A stretch of DNA of 64,000 nucleotides, taken from the NCBI GenBank assembly GCA_018242365.1, contig JAFECB010000015.1:122885-186884 (forward strand). Direction: 5' to 3'. A program made the translations under genes and the position numbers. Of this stretch, positions 62,733 through 64,000 are shown one piece after another. The number at the start of each line of letters is the position of its first letter. The stretch's first letter is position 1. The notes under the pieces are model-generated. The model was not told where the DNA came from. It saw nothing but the letters and a program-made list of their open reading frames with translations, and ran no database searches. The stretch comes from Pseudomonadota bacterium (GTDB taxonomy: Bacteria > Pseudomonadota > Gammaproteobacteria > Xanthomonadales > Xanthomonadaceae).

Positions 62733-64000
<1,268 letters not shown>

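Overview
The window is 64 kb of high-GC chromosome from a gammaproteobacterium of the family Xanthomonadaceae (Lysobacteraceae). The family call rests on several things seen here: a CRP-like regulator of the Xanthomonas Clp type divergent from speD, a PilU retraction ATPase, a FimX-like degenerate GGDEF/EAL protein, the fis-purH-purD arrangement, DUF4124 and DUF465 proteins, and palindromic repeats typical of the group. I cannot fix the genus; Lysobacter, Luteimonas and Thermomonas are all possible. Most genes are chromosomal core. I see no prophage, insertion sequence, integrase or CRISPR array.

Layout. 0-3 kb: the end of a periplasmic Cu/Zn superoxide dismutase, three tandem paralogous lipoproteins sharing a Cys-containing motif, and a small secreted Cys protein. 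2.8-8 kb: a TPR-bearing Ser/Thr kinase and an ECF sigma factor in one operon, divergent from a trimeric autotransporter adhesin. 8-12.5 kb: an unknown protein, a thiolase, a GNAT enzyme, clp and speD. 12.6-16.5 kb: rplM-rpsI with a clear sigma-70 promoter, tRNA-Gln(CTG), a 2-oxoglutarate dioxygenase, and the tyrosine-degradation genes for fumarylacetoacetase and maleylacetoacetate isomerase. 16.6-20.5 kb: pilU, an OmpA-like lipoprotein, a probable structured small RNA, a DUF465 protein and a free-standing CBS-pair protein. 20.5-25.8 kb: etfA, etfB, the two subunits of a 3-oxoacid CoA-transferase, and ETF-ubiquinone oxidoreductase, which together send acyl-CoA and ketoacid carbon and electrons to the quinone pool. 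25.9-29.5 kb: an MCE (Mla/Pqi-type) lipid transport operon.

29.5-36.9 kb: a ThrE-type exporter, an H-NS-like protein, proS, two DUF4124 proteins, pssA coupled to a possible minimal HolD and rimI, queD, and a Fur-box-preceded bfd followed by bfr. 37-43.5 kb: a hybrid histidine kinase with its FimX-like partner, a coiled-coil membrane protein, erpA and nudC. 43.5-52.6 kb: an LplT-PlsC fusion, a NERD-domain protein, purD, a lipoprotein, purH, fis, a DUF3426 protein, prmA and a membrane protein. 52.7-60 kb: an unknown Met/Gln-rich exported protein, accC-accB-aroQ, a TlpA-like thioredoxin, DsbD with a duplicated N-terminal domain, and cutA. 60-64 kb: a divergent ampC-ampR pair encoding a class C beta-lactamase and its regulator, then groES-groEL (cut by the window end) behind a textbook sigma-32 promoter.

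Genes with recognisable families have solid calls. Most intergenic calls (terminators, operators, the small RNA) are read by eye from symmetry and hexamers. The least understood parts are the lipoprotein triplet, the sigma/kinase/adhesin locus, the HolD-like protein, the CBS-only protein and the FimX-like operon.
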